A stretch of 64,000 nt of DNA from Sphaerolaimus hirsutus (taxonomy: Eukaryota; Nematoda; Chromadorea; Monhysterida; Sphaerolaimidae): positions 31,073,785 through 31,137,784 of the forward strand of contig OZ038452.1 of the NCBI GenBank assembly GCA_964036195.1, read 5' to 3'. This document shows, piece by piece, positions 21,243 to 36,200 of this stretch (the first letter of the stretch is position 1; each line of letters opens with the position of its first letter). The notes under the pieces are model-generated. The model ran no database searches, was not told the DNA's origin, and saw only the letters and a program-made list of their open reading frames with translations. A program made the position numbers and the translations under genes.

Positions 21243-24200
21243 CTGAAATTTACGAAAACTCGGTTAAACAGTAAATTGTTGTCAAACGGTAAATGTTCTA
21301 TTTACATGGCAAGTGGATAAGCGACAGAAAAGTGACCAGTGATAAGAAAACGTGTCAAGTTAAGTGATAAGTAATAACTTGTCGCTTATAAGTTTACATA
21401 TCACGATTTAACACTCATAATCTCACTTAATTACCATTTGCGACTTTCCGTGTCACTTGTCCAATGGCCGCTTGCTTAAAATGATATCACGCCCAAACCA
21501 GGATGGAAAAAGCGCCAGTTTTAGCCGCAAGCGCCATGGCGCTTTTACGGGGCAGGCCTGATACGCACATCCGCCCGATACGCACATTTGCCCGTTTTTT
21601 TCAATTGACACTTTTTCAAGTGATTTTCAGATATGAGTAAAGTAAAAAAAAGTTGCGCAATGACATTAGTGAACTTTTTTCACTTTACTCATATCTGAAA
21701 ATCACTTGAAAAAGTGTCAAGTGAAAAAACGGGCAAATGTGCGTATCGGGCGGATGTGCGTATCAGTGCACCCCCCGCTTTTACATCACTATCCATCCCC
21801 CAAACTCAATCAAAACGAACAAAGCTTGTCACGCAATTCAGCGCACATCAAGATAACAACGGAGCCTAGAAACACGCAAATCAAAGGAGCCCAAAAAATA
21901 CCATCGGTGCTAAAATAAAAAAAATTCAAAAAATCTAACCAATGGATCGATATCGGCCGCACTGGAGCGGGCGCTGCGCAACCTACTCTGACCCTCCAAA
22001 AATTCCCCGGGCGACTGGAGCACGCGCACTAGCGAATCAGTGTCATTGCAGGAACCGGTGTAATCGTTGGCAAACGGCCAATGTTCTGCGAAGTAGGTTC
22101 ACAGTAGGTTTTGTTGGGCAGGATGGGTGTTTTATTGATGTTTCTTCTGTTGTAGTATTATATGTATTTGTTATTTAGTCGATTCAAATCAATTTTGGAC
22201 AAGAGAAAATTTTTGATTTTGATTTATGTATCACGTTGACAAGTAGATAAACGCTGAGAAATTCTGAAAATTGTCAGGAATTCTCATAGAAATCGACTAT
22301 TTCGCATTTAACAACCCCACGGAAATGTATGGCCCAACGCCAATTTTAAAGGTGGTTAAGTTGCTCAAAAAGTGTTAAGTGAATGGTTGTAAATGTTAAG
22401 GTAGTGAGTGATAAGAAAAATTTTAGGTGACAGGTAAACTGTAATTAAAAATACGTGTCACTTGTAAGTTTACTCGTCACCCGACACTATAACTCTACCT
22501 ACCAAATGTCACATTTCTCGCCAACTTGCAAAATGGCCCAAATACTGGCACCCCCAGAAAAACACCCCCCCAAAAAGCTCAAACAAAACGAACCGATCAA
22601 AAACTCAGCCGGCTCGACACTAACTCCGCACTGCTGCACCCCCCCGCACTCCTCCACGGCGGCGCACAGACAGGGCGCCAGGTGCTCGTTCCACAGGGCG
22701 CCCAGCCACTGGCGGCACGCGGCCGCGCCACCCCCCAGCGGGCACACGGAGTACACGTTGGCCCCCGGCGCCGTGGAGCCGGAGCCCAGAGTGTCCAGCA
22801 GCTGAGGGGGGTCAAGGTTGATGGGGGTCACTACTAGTGAGGGGGTTTCCTGGTTTTGATGGCAGAGGGGATAGGAGGGTTTTTTAGTACAGAAAATGTA
22901 CCAAATTTTTGGTACAGGTAAAATGTCATGCGTAAAGTCACGATAAATGTAAAGTGGTAGGTCAATTTTTTTCCGGGTTTTACCTGGAATTTTACATGGA
23001 GTTCCTCCAGCAAATCCCCACCCATTTTTCCAACTGTCTATGTAACTCCAGCCATAATTGAAAGGAGATTTTCTCACCCATAATTAACAACCACCTCAAA
23101 CATAACCACCCACCCCCAAAGAATGGGTCAACAAAACAGACCTTATTGACATAATGTGCCAATTGTGGCAACAAATCGACGAGTCTCCTCAATTCCGCCG
23201 CTCCCATGACTCCACGATTTTGCGGAGCGGCAGCGGAGGCGAGGGCGAGTTTGCTGCGCAGTTGCCGCCCGATGAGCCCGGCGAGCGGCTCCCCCGTGGC
23301 CGGCCACGACACCAGACGGAAGTTGTGCGTCAGTTGCAGCGATGCCTGACATGTGTGGAGGCTTTTTTAAGCATTTGCATTAAGGGTTCAAACGGGATCC
23401 CGATCCCGATCCCGGATCCCGTGAAAATCCGGGATTTAGCAGTCCCGATCCCGATCCCGAAATCTCAAAAAGTGAATCCCGATCCCGATCCCGAAAAGTC
23501 AATCCCGTTTGAACCCTATTTGCATTTTGGAGGTACCTTTTGCGACCATTTTTATGCAGTTTCTTGGATCTGTAGTTGTTAATTCAGCATTTATATAATT
23601 TTATTTTTATTCAAATATCACAAAACCGAAATCCAAGGATCAAAATTCCACAAGGAAAAATCAATAAGCAAGAAATAGCACGTACCTGCACACTCTGCCC
23701 ACAGGCGGCCACAGTGGCCAGAACGTAGGGACAGGCGGGGCGGTCGACGCTTGGCAGCGAGCCAATTGCCTTGGCCGCATCCTCGCACAAGTCCACGTCC
23801 TCGATGATGGCCACCACGCATCTGCGTTGGGTGACATAATTGTGCTTAGTTTGAGCTGGTATTTTTGTGCAAAATTTGGGATGTAAAACAATCGTCCCAC
23901 AAATAATGACCCTGAAAAATCCGAAAGATCACGCGAAATATAAGATAAAACTATATTTTTTAGTTAGAAGTATTCATTGGAATTTTTCCGGGAAGTTTAT
24001 ATTTGAGCGACATTAGATCGTACATTCTTCAATTACACACAATTCGGGTTATTGAATACACTGTTCATACACGTTTTTCGCAAAAAAAATCCCGTCGGGG
24101 AAAAAGAAACCACAACAGAGCAAAATCGATACTATCCAAAAATCAAACACACACAACTCAATAACATACCTGGCGGCAGCATTGGTGGCCTGGGTGCCGA

Positions 24201-27200
24201 GCATGGCGGACACGAACTGGGCCAAGGTGCTGTCGGGCGAGTCGCACTGGCGCAGCGAGCACACCGACACGGGGGCCGGGGCAGACTTGCCTTTGCCCGC
24301 CCCCGGTGCTGATTGGCTGTTCGAAGTGACCTTGTGCACGATGTAGTCGGCTAGACGGCGGGCGAGCAACGATTTACCTGAGTTCAGAGCCGTCATTTTG
24401 TTTGGGAATTTTTAGGCGGTTGGATAGGGGATGGCAGTGTAATTGTAATGTGACCAATTTTTCATCACCTCACGGAAGAAGAATTTTGCTGCGATTTCTG
24501 CCTGCATATACACACTAATTCAGCTGGCATTCATTTTATCTCAAGTTTTCTCCGATTTAAAAGTGTGTCGTAATGTGAATTCATTCAGATGAAAAATCAA
24601 ATTTAAATTATAATTCATTTCAAAGTGATTTTGATGCAGTTTCAATTAAAATTCAATTAACGCCACGTCAATTAGCGTGTGGGTGGTTCGGTGAAAACAG
24701 TACTCCTTCTCAAGACCCATTTAGCACACTTAAGCCTACCTAGTTGAGTCGGCCTTGTGCCATTACGCATGTAAACCCATTATGCATTTAAAACCAGAAC
24801 GCATTTAACTATACCAGGCATGCTGAAAATATGCAATAAAACACATGATCCAGTGATTTTAAAGGTGAAAATCTATAAAAAGTATGAAAATAAGCGACTT
24901 TATTCGGGATCGTTAATCGCGCATCGCCATGTCGTTCAAAGGTCAACAAAATGCCAGTGCAGCGAAACGTCCGAAAACCGGCGCAAAAATCACCGCGGAG
25001 AAGCGCTGGGGAACAGAAAAGGTGGGAGGACTTTTGTAGTGGTTGTAGGTGGCTTTAGGCCACATCCAGACATATTTTGGGAATTTGTAGCGAATTTATG
25101 GTTCCTGTAAACTGCTGACAGGTTCCCCGAGAGACCTCCACCCCATATATTTACTCAATTTTCTTGGATTTTTGCCAATTCCCCAAATATCTTTGGAGCG
25201 GGTGTAAAAGTCACCCAGCAGGTAACATTTGTCTGGAAAACTTTTTTCTTATTAGGTGAAAATTAGGGTAAAATTGCTCAAAAGCGATCCAGATAGCTAG
25301 ATAGCTAGGCAATTTGCCTGGGGGGGGGGGTTCTGTTCAGGGAAAAGTAAGCAAAAAAGTTAGCCTGTGGTATAGATAGATAACTGGGCAGTTTGGGGTG
25401 CTAAACCGGCCCCTTCCTTACCCCTGCGGGTATAGCATGTCTATAATGGATGTACATGCGTACTAAGTTTACATGCATAATAGGTCACCCCCAAGTTGAC
25501 AGGCACTCGAAGGGAGCAACAGACCGGAGCCCTGCGGCGCGGCGAGCAGGAGGCGTCTGCGCTGCACCAGCTGCAGCAGGAGGCGCTGCACGTTGGCGCG
25601 CGGCAGCAGGCTCAGCAGCGACACGCTGTCCACCGCGTTCTGCTCCGCACCCTGGAAAACGCAATGTTGCTCTTACATGAGTTTTTTTGTCAACGCTCAA
25701 TTGAATGATTTTTTATTGTATTTAGATAGAAAAAAACACGATCATATTGGGCCCACACACGCTAGTTGACATCGACACCAAATGTCGACTGGTGTCGTTC
25801 CCGATACAAAGATTGCTGACGAGCCGACGAACGATGTACAAACGCAAACTTTGAATTGGGAACGGAACCATTTGACATTTGGTGTCGATGTCAACTAGCG
25901 TGTTTGGGGCCATTACGCTTAGTAAATATGACATAACTTATTGAAGAAAGCGTTTGCTAGAATTTTAATTTCTACGGCAACAAGTTTCACATTTTTCCAG
26001 AAAATATTATAAACTAAAAATAAAAGTTAAAATGAGCCAACCTTCAACACGAGAGTCACATCCATCTCTCCATCAGCAGCATTTAAATTCGGCTGGCTTA
26101 CGGTAGCATTTGCTTCATTTGCGCTGTCCAATTGATACCATAATTGACCGAATTGAATGCCGAGCACACTTTCGTTGAATGACAGGCCCATGGCGCCCGT
26201 CGGATCCACTCGGTGCAGATATTGCTGAAAATGTTTTTGTGAAAATGTTTTCTTGGTCAACGGCTAATATAATTTAAATAAAAATTATTTTATCTTTTAA
26301 CGTGACTTTTGGCTTGTAAATAAGAAAAAACTACTTTTAATCCGACAGTATATTCGGTCAGTCCGACTTATTGTATCTAATATCTGCAGTCCAATGGGAG
26401 AAGAATACTCTAGTTGACATCGCTAATTCGTGTAGACTGAATGTCAACTAAATAGGTAGCACAATTTTTTTAAAGCGGTTTCGATGGTAAGGTTAAAAAA
26501 ATTCTATCACAAAGAAAGTTGAAATAACATAATCAACTAAAATTGAGTTGAATTCAGTTGACAGGAATTTTCATGTTATACTCGGGTGACATTTTGCCGT
26601 ACATTTTTCTGGAGGAAACACTCCAGCATGACGTCATCACTTTAGTCATTTCTTTTCTTTTTGCATAATGTCGAATACATAAGTTTTCAGTTGGCCGTCT
26701 GACAGCCGAAGACATAAATCATATGTGTTTGTAGAGTATCATGCCTGCCGAGTATAACTAGTGTGTTTGCGTCACTGGATTTTTTTTGGTTTGTGTTTGG
26801 ACAAAAACGTTGTCGGGCAAATTTTGTTAAAGTTCCATCTTAAACTTCACATCTATCCAAATTAAAAGCGTCAAAACTCACACTAAACACGACATTGGCG
26901 TGGTGCACAATAGTGTCCCAGTTGGCTCCAGACTGCACGAACGCCCGACCAATCAGCATCGAGGGCACTTTTTGACTAGAATCGGGGGCACAGCCGGTCA
27001 GCGAGTCGCTCACGTGCACGTTCACTGGCGTGCAATTCGAGGGGGCCGAGTCTGGGGGATAATAAATTGGATAATTGCCAAAAGGTGCCAATTAAGCGTG
27101 CCATAAGTGTGATAGTTGAGAAAAATTTACACAAATTCGAATGCACATACATAAAAAAAAATTTATTTGGACCCCATAATTGTGTGATTGGAAATTTCGC

Positions 27201-30200
27201 ATGGCTAAATAACAAAATACTCTCGATCCTTTACAAAACCTTTACACAACCATTACAAACTAAATCAAACCAAATAACAAAAACCCTTAAAAATAAAAAA
27301 ACCACCGACCGGCGCTGACACACACAGCGCGCTCGCTGACGCACTCCCTCGCATTGGCCCCGGCGTCGGTGGGGTCGAAGTGCTCGGGCAGGCCGCTCAA
27401 GGTGCACGTGTCGGCCAGCAACCGCCCGCAGTGCGACCTGGCGGAGCTGCTGTTGATGCTGGTCACGTCGCAATGTTGCTTCAGGGACTCGTTTTCCGAT
27501 TTCAGCTTGTTTAGCACTTCCTGTAGGGGTTTATAAAGGGGTTGATTTATTTTTGGTGGTTGCGAACCCTGGGAAAACGAGTATGGGATACAATGCATAC
27601 TACAATACAATACTGAGACTGAAAACGACCCCAACACAAGGACGAAATAGCCAAAGACTAACCCTCAATTGGTCGACCTTGTGGGCGGAGCTTAACGCCT
27701 CCAGTCTGATATCAGTGATCTCAGTTTCCCTCTGCGCCAATTGGCGCCTCAAGGCGGTCACCAAACTCGCCGTCGATGCCGATTGGTCCATCGCGCCGGC
27801 GGACACACTCGTTTCCGACGTTTGTTGCAAACTGGAACGAGTGTTGCATTTTTTATTATTTGTATCAAATGGTTTGATTCGCACTTGGTTTGATTTATAT
27901 CAAAAGGGATTTTATCATTCATGAGTTAATGCTGTTTCATTCTTCGGGACGAAATGGTCTAATAAGACGCACGCCATTGTTAACTCGTGCCGCCGCGTTA
28001 AACGCGCGGCAGAAAATTGGCACTGATCCAATATCTAACATGTAACTTATCCCCACCAATAAACCCCCTACAAAAATCGCCCAAATCAACCAATAAGCTC
28101 ACTTATTCGTGCTTCCATTAATGGTGCTCAATCGGGAGCCATTAGATCTGCAATCGTCAACATCAGAATTACACTCGCCGGCGCTTTTATTTCCGCGACT
28201 GAAGGCCCGGGTGAAAGATGAACGGATCTGCGTAATTAACGAGGATGTTAAAAGAATGGGAGGGGATGTTATTTGAGCTGGTGGCTATGAAAAGGGGGAG
28301 GGTAAATTTCGGGTGAGGTAGATATAATTTTGAAGAAAATAAACGAAGAAAAAAATTTTCAAAAAAGCTTGGGCCAATCCAGAGCACTGCCTTATTTTTC
28401 AACTCGCCGACGAAATGTTTGAAGGATATTTTGTTAAACTTTACTATTCACTTGACAATAAATTGTATTTAGTAGTTGTTTGGAAGTTCTTTACAAAAAC
28501 ATTTATATGAAAGTGTCAACTAAATGTCAAAACTTGTTACTTTATCGGGGCAGTTGGCAAGGTGCAGGATTGGTACCAATCTTTTGCCAATATTATCGCG
28601 TCGTACTTGTATTTACAAAAGCAGTGGTTATTGTAGCAGCGGGACAACAATGGCTGTGGTAAAACAAAATTAATAAATATCCGGAACCCAGAGCCACCAT
28701 AAAAAATTCAGTACTTAAAAAAGCATTTTACGCGCAAAATATATGTGCCTTAAAATTGATATATTGTGAGGGCAAGAGAAAAGGTACACCATGATTATTC
28801 ACAATATCTATTTTTACCTGTTTCGTATCCAAGTGCGAAGCCTGTTACAAATATAAACAATACAATTAAAACGCATTACAATATTTATCTTGTGGAAAGG
28901 TCTCTTTCAAAGACCACTTCTAAACAACAAAATGCTATGCACGCTCAAACGGGTGTCAATTCCGCAAGTGGACAATTGATACGTGTTAACACAAGTCATG
29001 AGTAGTGAATAAGGAGGCAGTCCCGAGCCCTGTAAAAGTGTCAAAGTGTCTAACGTCATGCAAAAAGTCAACCAAAACAAAACAAATATTACTGTAATTT
29101 TGCCACTTTGCATGACAATCGAAAAATTGTATGACACTTTGCATGACAATTCAATTTTCTACGACACTGACAATTGATATCGCACTTCACAGGGCTCGGG
29201 ACTGGCACCACGTGACAAATTAATAATTGGCTTTCAATTTGTCACTTACAAGTCGCCCGACGCACCACTCATGATTACTCATCATCAGTAACTCATCCAC
29301 TCGCATCATCAACCCCAGCACACCCCAGGGCCGTATCCAGGGGGGGGGCGGGGGGGGGCTGCAGCCCCCCCCCTCCCGGGGCGAGACCAGAAAGTGACCG
29401 GAAAATGCGACTTTTTTAACGTCAGCGTAAAAATTTTTGCGCGCAAGCGCGCATTCTTACCCGGACATAAGGTATTATCATCAGATTTGCGCCATGTGGC
29501 CGCAAATCGTTATAAATACACTCAATGTTGTGCTTTTTTCCTGTTTTGTATGTATATTTACATACATATACAGCGTTCCATGGCGCTGACGCCAACGCCA
29601 ATGGCGCCATGGCGTGGCGCCTACTAATGGCGCCAGCGCCATGGTTCCATTCTGCCACTATGTAGCTAAAATTTTAGGGGGGGGGGGGCTGAGCCCCCCC
29701 CCCTCGCCGGCCTCCGTAAACAAGCAGCCCCCCCCCGCTCAAAAATCCTGGATACGTCCCTGGCACACCCCAAACAACCCCCAATTGGCACTGACCCAAC
29801 TTTTCTTCTTGCCCAGCCCGAATCCATTGACGGCGGCCCCACTCGGCCCAGTGTCGCCGCTGGCCGTGCTGCCGCCGCTGCCCTTGTTGTTCTGCTTGTG
29901 CGAGCCCCTGCTCGAGTTCGACGAGCGGCTCGAGCGCTGCGAGGCCACCGACATCATGGACTCCATCGACGGAGGGCGGCCCAGAGCTGGGGGGGGGTAA
30001 TTGACGGTGGGGGTTTTATTTGGGTGTGGGTTGAAGGCATGTATTCTGTTGGAATAGTTAGATCTAAACTTTTTTATTTTTACTTACCGTCAGAAAATTT
30101 CAACAGATAAGTGATGTCATAAATAGAAATAAATACTTATCACATGAATAATCAGTTTTGAATGCAACAGGGCTCATAATGTATTGCAAAATGAGTGACA

Positions 30201-33200
30201 CACAAAACTCAATAAAACAACTATTTACAACTTTTTTACGTCACAAGGGCCCATCTTGAGAGGAACATAAATGAAAATGAGTGTTCACAAAAATCCACAG
30301 CACAAAAGAAAATTGCAAATTTTTTTTAACACCTCTGGATATTTAAATTGAAACTGGAAGTATACCGAGGCGCTAAATTCGCGTTACAACAAAATATAAT
30401 CACATAATTACTCACCATTAGCATTTCCATCGGCACTTTTCTTATTTTGCTCACTTTTTAAAGGTTTTGCATTCTGTTTGGGACCCTCACTGGCCCCCTG
30501 CGATATTCCGGCATCTTGTGACCTGAAAGTAAAAGCTTTAATTGCGGAGAGTAAAAAAAACACCGGGTAGCGATTCGGCGTCACTTTTTCAAGTGATAAG
30601 TAAAGTGACAAGTGATTCCTTGTTATTCGACTTATCACTTTCAAATTTTTAGTTCAAATTTCATCACCTTCACTCAACAACTTGAATAAATAGCAGCACA
30701 AAACTGAAATATAATCGAGTTGGAACTGCGCCAAAAACCCACATTTGCCTCAATTGTTGCAGTCGGGTTCTCAATTCGGAAACTTCCGCATCTTTCTGCA
30801 TGCTTTGGGCTTGCAAAGTTTCCACCCTTTTAACCATTCCATTGAGCGCTTTTTCGAACGCGTGCACCATCGATGTATAAGTTGATTGCTGCTGCGTTAG
30901 AGCGGCCACCTTTTCTCTGCGAAATTAGGGTGCATGTAGTTTTTTTTTACATTTTTCAATGTAGTTGGGGCATACGAATTTGAACAGGGTTCTGAGACCA
31001 GTCAACTAAAATCAAAATCGACCTGGGAACTAGTTGACACCCAATGTGCCTACACACACTAGTTTTCACCGTGACTTCGTGTGAAAACTGAAATTTTTCC
31101 AAATGCAAATAAAAAATCACGGTTGAATGATTTGATTTTATTTAAATTTGAGTTTAAATAAATGATAGTTAAACTTTGAAAACTAAAACACATAAAGCAT
31201 ACAAAAAGAGTAGGCTGGATGTCACCATGTGGCCATTTCAGTTTTCACATCAGTCACGGTGAAAACTAGTGTCTGTAGGGCCAATGTCAACTCGCACTAT
31301 TACCCCCAAATCGGAAAACCCCAAAACCCCAGCCAAACCGACCTATAGCCATCGACTTCGCGGTGCAATTTCCTAATCTCGTGTTGATATCTCTCTTCGG
31401 GTGTGCTATAAGCGGAGCTGTTGGACACCAGACTCAGCTGGGACCCGCCCAATTGGTGTTGGTGTTCCACTGGCGCCGGCGCCATTTCGTTGGCGTTGCC
31501 ATTGGCGTGGGGCGCAGCCGACTGGGCGCGAGGGAATAGGGGGCCTGTAAAGGGGAGTAAACATTTGTATTTTGGGGGAATCTTGACAAAGGTGAGAATT
31601 GACAAGTGGAGAAATGACAGGAGAGTGGTTCAATAAGTGAAGTGAAAACATATCAGTAGCAAAAAAACTAGATTTACAAATTTGTCTCCTATTTGCCTCA
31701 AATCCTTACAAGTTCATCTGTCATTTCATTTCCACTTATAACCTTTTTTATCACTTATTTTTATACCACTTCTCTTGTCACTTGCGTAACTGACTCCGCC
31801 CACTCGACATTTGGTACATTTCCTCAGATATGTCGATATAGGGTACTCCGTATTCGAGTATATTTGGGGGGCAACGTTTGACGATTTCTACAATATTTTT
31901 AACTACCGCGGAATAAATCTCCGGAATTTAAAAAAGCACGAAAAACACAATAAAGCGCCAAAAGCCAAACTCTCGCACCGCAAAAAGCAGAAAACACGGG
32001 AAAAACGACAAGACCATAAAAACGCCAAACCTGCGCCATCGGAGCGCGAAATCACATTGGCGTAAATCCGTTCCTGGTAGGCGCTTTTGCGAGCGAACCC
32101 TGCGCAACAAATAATATAGCATATTTCAATGCCATTTTTGTAATTTCCAAAATTGTGGGGCGAAAATGTTTGGGTAGCAAAATTCGGAAACTTTTAGAGG
32201 GTCTTTAGTTAAATAGGTAGAAGCGACGATAACATTCAAGCGTGTAAAGCAAGCATACACCTGCATAGCACACAGTCCAGGGGCCAGTTTCACGTTGGGT
32301 CAAAAACAAATACATGCTCATAACAATTTTGATCATGAAAGAAAGAAATATACACATCCATATATAAATTATTTATGGGTATGCATTTGCAGTTTGTCGC
32401 TTTTAAAATTCTTTTAAAACTTGTGAACATGTAACATTTGTGTTTGTCCCAAATCGGAACTAGGCCCAGAAGTTAAGCAATACAAATCAGCCAGAAACAG
32501 CAACTCGCCCTACCGTAAACCATCAAATAATCGGTTTACGTTAGTGCAGAAAATGACAAAAATCGAAACCGCAAACGATCAAAAATTTACCATTAACTCC
32601 GTTCTTCGAAACTTGTTCATACTGCACACACTCTGTGCTATTATTATTCGGGCTCACTCTAACATTGCCCTCTTGACAATGAACTTCCACGTCGAAATTA
32701 TCCACATTGGCGTATTGCTGGGCGTCGGCGAGCAGCGACAGCTTGCCGGACTTGTTGGGCGAGCGCAAGTTGGCCGCTTGGCGCTGGGGCGACTTGTGCG
32801 GGTGGGCGGAGCCAGCTTGGCGCTGATTGGTCGGCCTGCTGTGCAGGTACATCGAGCGCGACATCGTGTTGGACACCGGCTTCCAACACGCCGCTGCGGC
32901 GAGATGTTTTTTTTACATTTAAGTTAATTAATTAGTTATTAAATGCAATTAGCAGTGGGAAAAAACAGACATTCGAAGCCGGGAAAGTCATTCGGGACGG
33001 GCGCGGCCATGTTATAGTTCTAAATAAATATTATTGTTAAAAATAATGTCCGCGCCCGCCAAAGAGCAAAGCCATATAAGTATGTTGCATTCACGCAGAA
33101 ATTCAGAGAATGAGAAGCCATATATAGCGCAAGCGAAAACATGACAAAACCTCTATCCTATTCACTGCATAGGCGCTCCACACGGTGGTTGACGCTACTT

Positions 33201-36200
33201 TTTAGAAGTCGATTGAGTCAACTCAGAGTCAACTGTTTTAAGTATAACTATTTTTAATTTTTTACCTGTGTTGATTAAGAAATATTGAGAAGTCGATTAA
33301 TGTAGAATGAAAGAAGGGGATTTTTTGGATACATATTGTAATCGGCTCAGAGTCAATTGAATTTTTGACCAGTTGACTCTGAGTTGACGCCAATTTTGGC
33401 GTCAACTAGCGTGTGTGGGACCATAGAGCCGCAAAATCTAGAGGAAGCTCTAAGCAAACGATGCCCAGCGAAAAATGTAGATTGTAACACCAGGAAAAAA
33501 ATCTGCAGAATATCAAGTGAACTGACAAGTGTCAAGAGACTTACAAATTTCACGAACGGTGTCAACAATTTAGATATATATTAATCTAGATGTGGATTTT
33601 TGGTTGGTAATTAACCAACGTTATGACAGAAATATGTAGCTTTGACACTCGTTTTTTTTCACCTGACGTTCGTTGTGTGAAATTTCCTTAGAAAATCTGA
33701 CTGGCGATAACAAAAGAAAACATTTTTGTTAATTTACTGCCAATTTTGCGAACAGCAATGGTTACTGTAATCAGCCGACATAATTCCACGGGCTACCGGC
33801 ATCCAAAAAAAATCATCCATGCAAACGGCTTATTGAGTTGACAAAATGACCTCACCAAACGCGTCAACTGCAAGGGAACCCCCGACGAACCATTTTCCAC
33901 ACTGGCGCCATTGATCATTCTGCCAACGCCATTGGCACTCAATCTGCTCGCGCCAGTCGTATACTGCCCCAGGGGCAGGCGCCTGGGCGACACCAGAGCC
34001 AGGGTGGCCTGCCTGTGCTGGGCGATCGCTTGGCGGCGCTCGTGTGCCGCCTGCTGCTCGTAGTGGTGGGCGGAGTCGGACGTGGGCATTTGCTGGTGCT
34101 GGCTGTAGGTCGCGCTGTTGTAGTATGGCTGTGCGTTTGGGGAAGGGGTGAAGTTATGAAATGTTTAATACAGAATGTAGAGTTCAGTGAAAAACAACAA
34201 AATTCAGCTATCAGTCAATGATACATATAACATGGTTTCTACCTATATGAATTTTCATGCGTTTATCATTTATATTTCAATATTTATAAATTTTAAAATT
34301 TAAATATTCTTTCACAACTGATTTGCAACACTGATCAATACTAAATTGACATCGTGCGCCAAATCTTATAAACACAAGCACCCAGACGGTTAAAAAACAC
34401 ACACCAAATAAATCTCCCCAAAAACACAACAAAAAAAACAAAAAAGTCACCTCAGTCTCGCTAAAATAGCCCATCAAGTGTCTCTTCCTGTCCAACGAGT
34501 GGTATGCGCTCAAAGGGGGCGGGGCTGGCGCCGGCGCCAAACCCATGGCGCCGGCGCCAGTGCCATGGCTGCGCATCATCTTCAAGTGGGCGGCGGTGCG
34601 CGACCGGGGGCCCAGCGTCGGCGTGCCGTGCTGCTGCGACGACTGGTGCAGCGGCAGCGAGTACTCGTCGCCCGACGTGTGCAGTCTGCTTTTTTTTTTG
34701 GGGGGGGGGGTGTTGAGTTTGAGCAAAAAATGCGATTTTTGGGCTTTTTAAATACAATACAAAACGATTCAGCAAATATTTATTTATTTACTCCATTGAT
34801 TATGAAGTATTTATATTAAAAGGTAGACCATCTCATTGACCATCTTCGAATGAGTGTCTATTATTTTCCAGGGTTCGGTCACGACAGGAAAATGTCAACG
34901 TTCAAATAAAAGCCAATGACCTGAATGTCCACAAACATAAAGAGCCCCCACACACTGGATGTCAACTGAATTCGTGTCAACTAAATGTCAACTGAATTTA
35001 AGTGATACTGTGATTTCAACTTATCTATCTGATAGAGCATAGTTAATTTTACATCATGACACTTCATTTTCATTGTTCCTGTCAAGTGTGATGCTTTTTA
35101 CAAACTTCTTGTTTTATACAATTGACACTGAGTTGACGGGAATTTGCGATGTCAATTAGTGTGTGTGGGCCGAAAAAACCGCGCCGAAAAAAATGTCCAG
35201 GTGTCAATTACGCAAGTAATCCAATCCGCCCAAACACCCAACCCACCTATTCAAGTGCGCGGGCAAGTTGGCGTACATGGCGTGGGCGGGGGGCGGGGCG
35301 CCGGGCATGCCGGAGGCGAGCTGCTGGCTGCGCGGCCGGGCGGCGTGGTGGCTGGTGCCGGGCGCCAACGAGGCGCCGCGCGTAGTCGACCGACACCGCT
35401 GCAGTAGGCTGTCGATCTCGTTCTGTGGTCGATTGAGATGGGTTTATATTGGAAGGTTAACATGGAGTGAGACTAGGGTTCAAACGGGATCCGTGAAATT
35501 CCGGGATTTACCAGTCCCGATCCCGATCCCGAAACCCCAATCCCGATCCCGAAATCTCAAAAAGTGAATCCCGATCCCGAAATCTCAAAAAGTGAATCCC
35601 GATCCCGATCCCGATATCTCAAAAAGTGAAACCCGATCCCGACCCCGAAAAGTCAATCCCGTTTGAACCCTAAGTGAGACATGCTCTTTTTTGTTGTATG
35701 GTGAAATGGAGAAACGGAATCTCGTCAGTTCCGAGCTCAATGCCAATTTGCAAAATCGTGAACAAAAGCTATAAAATATAATTAGAATAATTAATAACAT
35801 TGTTACACGCACTAATTGACAGTTGATGTCAATCGCATTTTGAAAACAACGTGTGACAAAATAAAATTATGAAAACTCAAGTCAGAATTTGAATTTGAGG
35901 TTACCGGGATGAACCTGTTTCCAATGAAATTGAATCTCCATCAAAACTATTTGACAGACACCTCATTCCGGTAAACTCAAATGCGTTCAAAGCTGATTTA
36001 CGAGTTTCCCTTTTTTTGGCAATTAGCCAAAAACCCAATTAGTCACCTGCTCAGCTATCCTGCGCCTATGATATCCGGCGGCGTACTGGTTCTCGTCGAC
36101 TTGGTCGAGGCACTCGTCGGTGCTGGTGGCGTCGTGGCCGCGCAGCGCGGACTCGCTCAAGCCCGACGAGATCGACGACGATTCGTCCAGGCTGAGGGGG

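Noticed and set aside
22455..22837. Overlapping plus-strand frames near the NAV ATPase exons
   Set aside because: Antisense to exon 33, composition-driven Pro/Arg/Ala runs.
22992..23070. Extra NAV exon (TTGGAAAAATGGGTGGGG stretch) between exons 32 and 33
   Set aside because: Has tagacag and CAG|GTAAAA borders but a stop in the required phase, and exons 32 and 33 already join in frame with family spacing.
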